Origin: Phoronis australis
Taxonomy: Eukaryota > Phoronida > Phoronidae
NCBI GenBank assembly: GCA_002633005.1
Contig: NMRA01000271.1
Location: forward strand, 218,215-282,214
Direction: 5' to 3'
DNA: 64,000 bases
Shown here: positions 60,401-64,000 of the stretch, one piece after another
How the letters are laid out: every line of letters starts with the position of its first letter
Numbering within the stretch: position 1 is the stretch's first letter
Made by a program: the position numbers and the translations under genes
Notes under the pieces: model-generated
What the model saw: only the letters and a program-made list of their open reading frames with translations
What the model was told of the DNA's origin: nothing
Database searches by the model: none

Positions 60401-63400
60401 GGATGAAATCTCAAAAACGCTGCAACAGTTTACTAAAATACCACTTTGTTTTCGTTATATGCGCAACTTTTGTTTTCGGAAAAATTCTTGCACTAGAGCA
60501 ACTTCATAAAATCAATTCCCAACGGAGTTTTGGAGAACAGTGTAAAAGGAATAGCATCTGAAAGTTCTACACAAATTCGATCATTTCTGAGGTATGATGT
60601 TAGGAAACATGAATTGTTAATATACAATTTGTATTTCAGTTTTCTTTCTGAAGATGCATTTCTGTATGAAATCAAAAAAGGACTGGAAACTTTAAATTTT
60701 CAAAATAATTGTCACAGAACAACACCACAGAGAAGAAAACTAGTTTTTAAAAGCCGCGCGTAATAGGACCTGTACACATCTAAAAACAACATTCGGTCTT
60801 ATAATTGCTGCCTTAGGCCACAAGCAACAGAGAACAGAGTGTGTGTGAACTGACCATCAACAGATGTCTGCATGCCCTTCAGCGCCCTCTCACACCACTG
60901 TGTGAACTCATCCACCGGCTTCATCACCTGGAACAATCTCTGAACAGTCTCCTGCAATAGGATATGAACTCACATCATCCAAGGAAACTGACTAGCCAAC
61001 ACTGAAGCCACATGAACACAGATGCCTTTGCAGAAATAACCCTATGAAATCAAGTCAGATCATGAAAAAACAAGATTTTCTAAAATTTGGTGGGGATACG
61101 GAGGCCTCAGTCCGAAATTACGCGAGGCACATTCAAGAAGTATTTTCCGCAAATTTGAAGTCAGCCTCCAAATCTGCGGTTAAATTAAATTCAGCTTTCT
61201 ACACAAGAACGGATGCACCGAAATTAGTAATAAAGGCCAAAATGTAGACTTCTCACACCTGTGGCCACCAGTCACACAGATAGTTAGTTTTCCTTTATGG
61301 AGATTATTTCTGCAGTGACCTCTGGCTGAACTTAATTCACTTCGCTGAACCTGCCGAAACAACCGGCTAAGACATCCAATTGGTTTGTAAGCCGGTTCAC
61401 CTGATGGTACCAGCGAAATGAATAAAACGCACCCTATGTGAAAATGTGTCTAGGATAGCGAGACGGATTGAAGCTACACTACCTGAACTCAACACCTGTA
61501 AATTTGGTTCCTACAGCATGTCAAGAGCATCATTCTAAGCCCACCAGTGTCGTGAATTGCCAATGGCTTTCTATTCAGACACCTATTTAATACAACTGTT
61601 ATGCCATCGGTCTTTGTTGTTTGAGGTGGGATCTTACGGTGAAGCACTATGACACAAAAAGGCAACTTCACCAACCATTTGATGGGCCCACATTGGAGTG
61701 GTTACACCCCCAATTTCATATTTTACTAAGGCTTTGCTAGGACTATCTGGTTAGCCCAATACATATAAAATATACAAAATTCCGTCTGGGTACTGAATTA
61801 CCTCCTCTTTCTTGGTTTTGGCGTTTTTCTGTCGGTTGGCGTTCACATTGGCTGCAGGACTAGAGGCAGATGCACTCAGAGTGGGAAAGGCAGCATTGCT
61901 AGAAATAGAGAAAACGTTGCAGTCAACAAATTTCTTTATAATGGTCGAAAATGCACTCATTTTTCACGAAAACCTACGGAGGACGACAGAAAAAGGAACA
62001 TGGAAACTTACATCTTTTCATGCTAACACGTCATATTTATGTATGTAAACATGTAGAAAACGTGACGAAACTTTTAAAGTGGAAGGCATCCTTGCTCAAG
62101 TCAAAAGCATTCAGCACAGTTATCGGAACTGAAATTCTATGGAAAACAGCTCTCTCTGATGAGCAGACATTTTCAAAAATGTGCTCACTTCCTGTTTCGG
62201 GAACAGTCATTTCCATTTGAATTAGTTTCAGCAGGAACTGACAGAAAGAGTTAAAATAGCAAAAATATTAAGTATAAAAATGCTGACTCACTTTTGTGCT
62301 GGTTTTCTACTGTTTGCGACCACAGCCTCATCCCAGAACCCGAGACTCGTCTTGTTCTGAGCCCAAGCGCCCTCTGTTGCCCAACCAGACTGTGAGCCCC
62401 AGGCGGCAGCTGTCCCCAGCTGCATGTTCTGTTGAGAAACGTAAACATAGCATGAGGAACAAAACAACATCTCCATCATTGATACTGTACCTCTCTTATT
62501 TTGCAGTGAATATTTCCAGAAAGACCACGGGATTACCACTGCACACCTGAGGTAGACTACATAAGGTCTTACAGACATGATGACGTCATGGGACACAAAA
62601 CAAAATTCACCACCTTCACGATTAAGTCAAAGAGTGTGGTCCATTGACCAATCGTGTTGTTTCTATGTTAGGCATAGCAGAGTTCAGAAAGTATAAACAA
62701 AGCCTTTTCAAGCCCAACACGAATAATATTGCTGTAGGCATGTTGATTATACCATGGCCCGTGACAGGGTGCCCCACAGCATTTTCAGACATGCCAATAC
62801 ACTGCACCCATCACTCTTCAATCTACACTCCTCACCTGCTACATGTCAACTGCTTCAGTTTTTACATATCTGAATAGTATCTGCCAATTTGTTTTTCCAC
62901 TCGACTTTGATTTGAAGTGTTGGGCTGTTACACGTCAAAATGCTTTGCCTTTTGCCATTGAAAATCCACGTAAAGAGCGCAGATTAACAGTTTCTGCCTC
63001 ACACACCTGAACTAGCTAGCTATTAAACCTTCCTTCACCAAGCATTCTAGGTGGCTATTACAATTTCCCTCCCCACTCACCCTGGCTTGCTGTTACACCT
63101 TCCCTCCCCACATTCTATAGCCTGTGGTTAACACCTTCACTCCCCACTCTATCTGAGCCACAATTACAACTTCCCTAAATATTTACAAAATGTATTTTAA
63201 CTTCTCCCAGCTCAATGCTGATTCTCATAGTTTTCTCAACATCACAATTTACTAAGCCAATTATGCTTTTCCAGTGCCTGCCGATTTCCCTCTTTCGAGA
63301 TTGAACCCCTGCAGCTGTTTGTATACACATCTAGACGAGAGATCACGAGACTTCAAATTCCATGTGCAGACGACTGAGCAAATTAAACAAGTAGTAAACA

Positions 63401-63847
63401 AGGTAGTTTTTTTCAATTCAAACACAACAAATGTTCATGTCGGCAAAAGATAACTTAACAGAAACGACGTTTTGGACTTAATCCAACATCTGCTAAAAAT
63501 AGTGAAGAGGTTGGCTAATTTCAACAAAGATTTTGATCGATTAAAATCTGATTTTTTGTTATGGTACTATCCACATAAGCCTTACAAGCACACACGGTAA
63601 CACAGTTCAGCTTGGCCGTTGTTTCATTCAGTTTGGAGTAACCTAAGGGGGACCGAAAAATTGGGGACTCCAACAAATTTCTTAGTGCTACGAGTCCCGC
63701 GAATCGGCTTTTGAAAGCCAGACGCCCACACTGCTACTCACCCTAGCCTGTTGATGCTGCTGCTGTCTCTGCTGTTCCTTCTCCAGCTGCCGCGCTTGCT
63801 CTTCCTGGATTTCCAGTAACGACTTGGCCACTGGCTGCTGTCCAGAT
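54473..63847 (-). CDS. GIGYF: GIGYF (GRB10-interacting GYF protein), 3' part
   Basis: The minus-strand exons are 63847-63742, 62428-62292, 61898-61802, 60951-60855, 59995-59949, 58425-58309 and 54652-54473 (TAG stop); all are bounded by GT-AG and in phase up to the 58.3-kb exon. The order follows vertebrate GIGYF2: SLLEIQEEQARQLEKEQQ, then the LGFWDEAV motif, a KTKKEE linker, EFTQWCERALK, VPTFIAFLQDVESP, the helical DYVRSYLGETQQARDFAKEF segment, a KKKKKMQ run, VLGFSVQADSNRKNVGEIEA and the end. GIGYF proteins bind 4EHP (eIF4E2) and repress translation of target mRNAs in the cytoplasm. The GYF domain and N-terminus lie beyond the window. Two small candidate exons (55242-55223 and 54819-54750) would also fit in phase before the last exon and may be alternative. 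The protein ends in IEALE rather than the IETLDDY of vertebrates. Confidence 0.95.
54750..54819 (-). CDS. candidate additional or alternative GIGYF exon
   Basis: Acceptor GCCTGTAG, donor CTCA/GTGAGT, one open frame (SVDETDTRKEGPPKG). Together with 55242-55223 (phase 0/2) it is phase 1/0 and would bridge the last two sure exons without a frame shift. It may be a lineage-specific linker. Confidence 0.35.
54869..54976. mobile_element. foldback element family F, copy 4 (GIGYF intron)
   Basis: The arms TTTTGAGAACCAGGTTT and AAGCTGGTTCTCAAAA pair around a short loop, with outer ends GTAATAGTTAC and GACTATTACC. Similar to 9456-9557. Confidence 0.7.
55406..55503. repeat. 47-bp unit duplicated in tandem (GIGYF intron)
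   Basis: Two perfect adjacent copies starting TTTTGCAAGACTGTGG and ending CCACATTGTTCA. Each unit contains an internal GCAAGAC / near-palindromic TGATCA centre. Confidence 0.9.
60240..60560 (+). repeat. diverged relative of repeat family D (GIGYF intron)
   Basis: Shares TTATTTTCTGAAAG and AAAGGTACATTCATAAC with 14070-14300, and near 60515 an AATTCCCAAC-x-GTTTTGGAGAACA block also found at 34324. The element boundaries are not determined. Confidence 0.4.
62597..63660. other. GIGYF intron; no separate feature
   Basis: Intron between exons 63847-63742 and 62428-62292. Short open frames here lack any supporting signal. Confidence 0.5.
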
Positions 63848-64000
63848 CTGAAATTGCCAGCAGTACCATACGAGCGCACAAACGTACGAGGAACAGCGAA
63901 TGTTCACGTTACGACCAAAGGGTGAAAAACTTGCAATTTGAACAACTTGAAAAACCCTTAAAAAAGATTACTTTAACCTTATCCAAGGCAATTAACATGA

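Overview
This is animal nuclear DNA: genes are split by GT-AG introns, most non-coding space is AT-rich, and it is dense with short inverted-repeat elements. A TRIM protein of the RING/B-box/filamin/NHL kind, a GIGYF gene and a Kazal-type secreted protein point to a metazoan, probably an invertebrate. I cannot fix the phylum. Single N bases sit at 26497, 42318 and 51860; two of them fall exactly between direct duplicates.

Layout. 1-147 may be the 3' end of a plus-strand gene. 3062-6939 (minus) is a TRIM2/3-like gene whose RING finger is split by an intron. 12510-39402 (minus) holds a multi-exon gene that no single reading frame reveals; I assembled it from splice sites and phase. The last 13 exons join in one phase down to a stop, and a start codon with a good context lies at 39402. 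I do not recognise the protein. 39647 and 42555-45946 (plus) contain exons of a second unrecognised gene that may share a bidirectional promoter with the first. 48392-48480 is a tRNA-derived SINE head. 49488-49862 (plus) is a single-exon Kazal/follistatin-like secreted protein. 54473 to beyond the window end (minus) is the 3' half of GIGYF, the 4EHP-partner translational repressor.

Between the genes lie several MITE-like families, including a ~425 bp TIR element with two copies, a ~100 bp foldback with four copies and a ~540 bp TIR element. There are also a 44-bp tandem array, a 1.8-kb tandem duplication whose units each carry a 431-bp hairpin, and a 1.6-kb array of repeats carrying 13 same-orientation CTCF-core-like motifs. 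Repeats sit in introns and flanks. The genes show no operon-like or pathway relationship; only the 39.4/39.65 kb head-to-head pair looks functionally linked, through a shared promoter.
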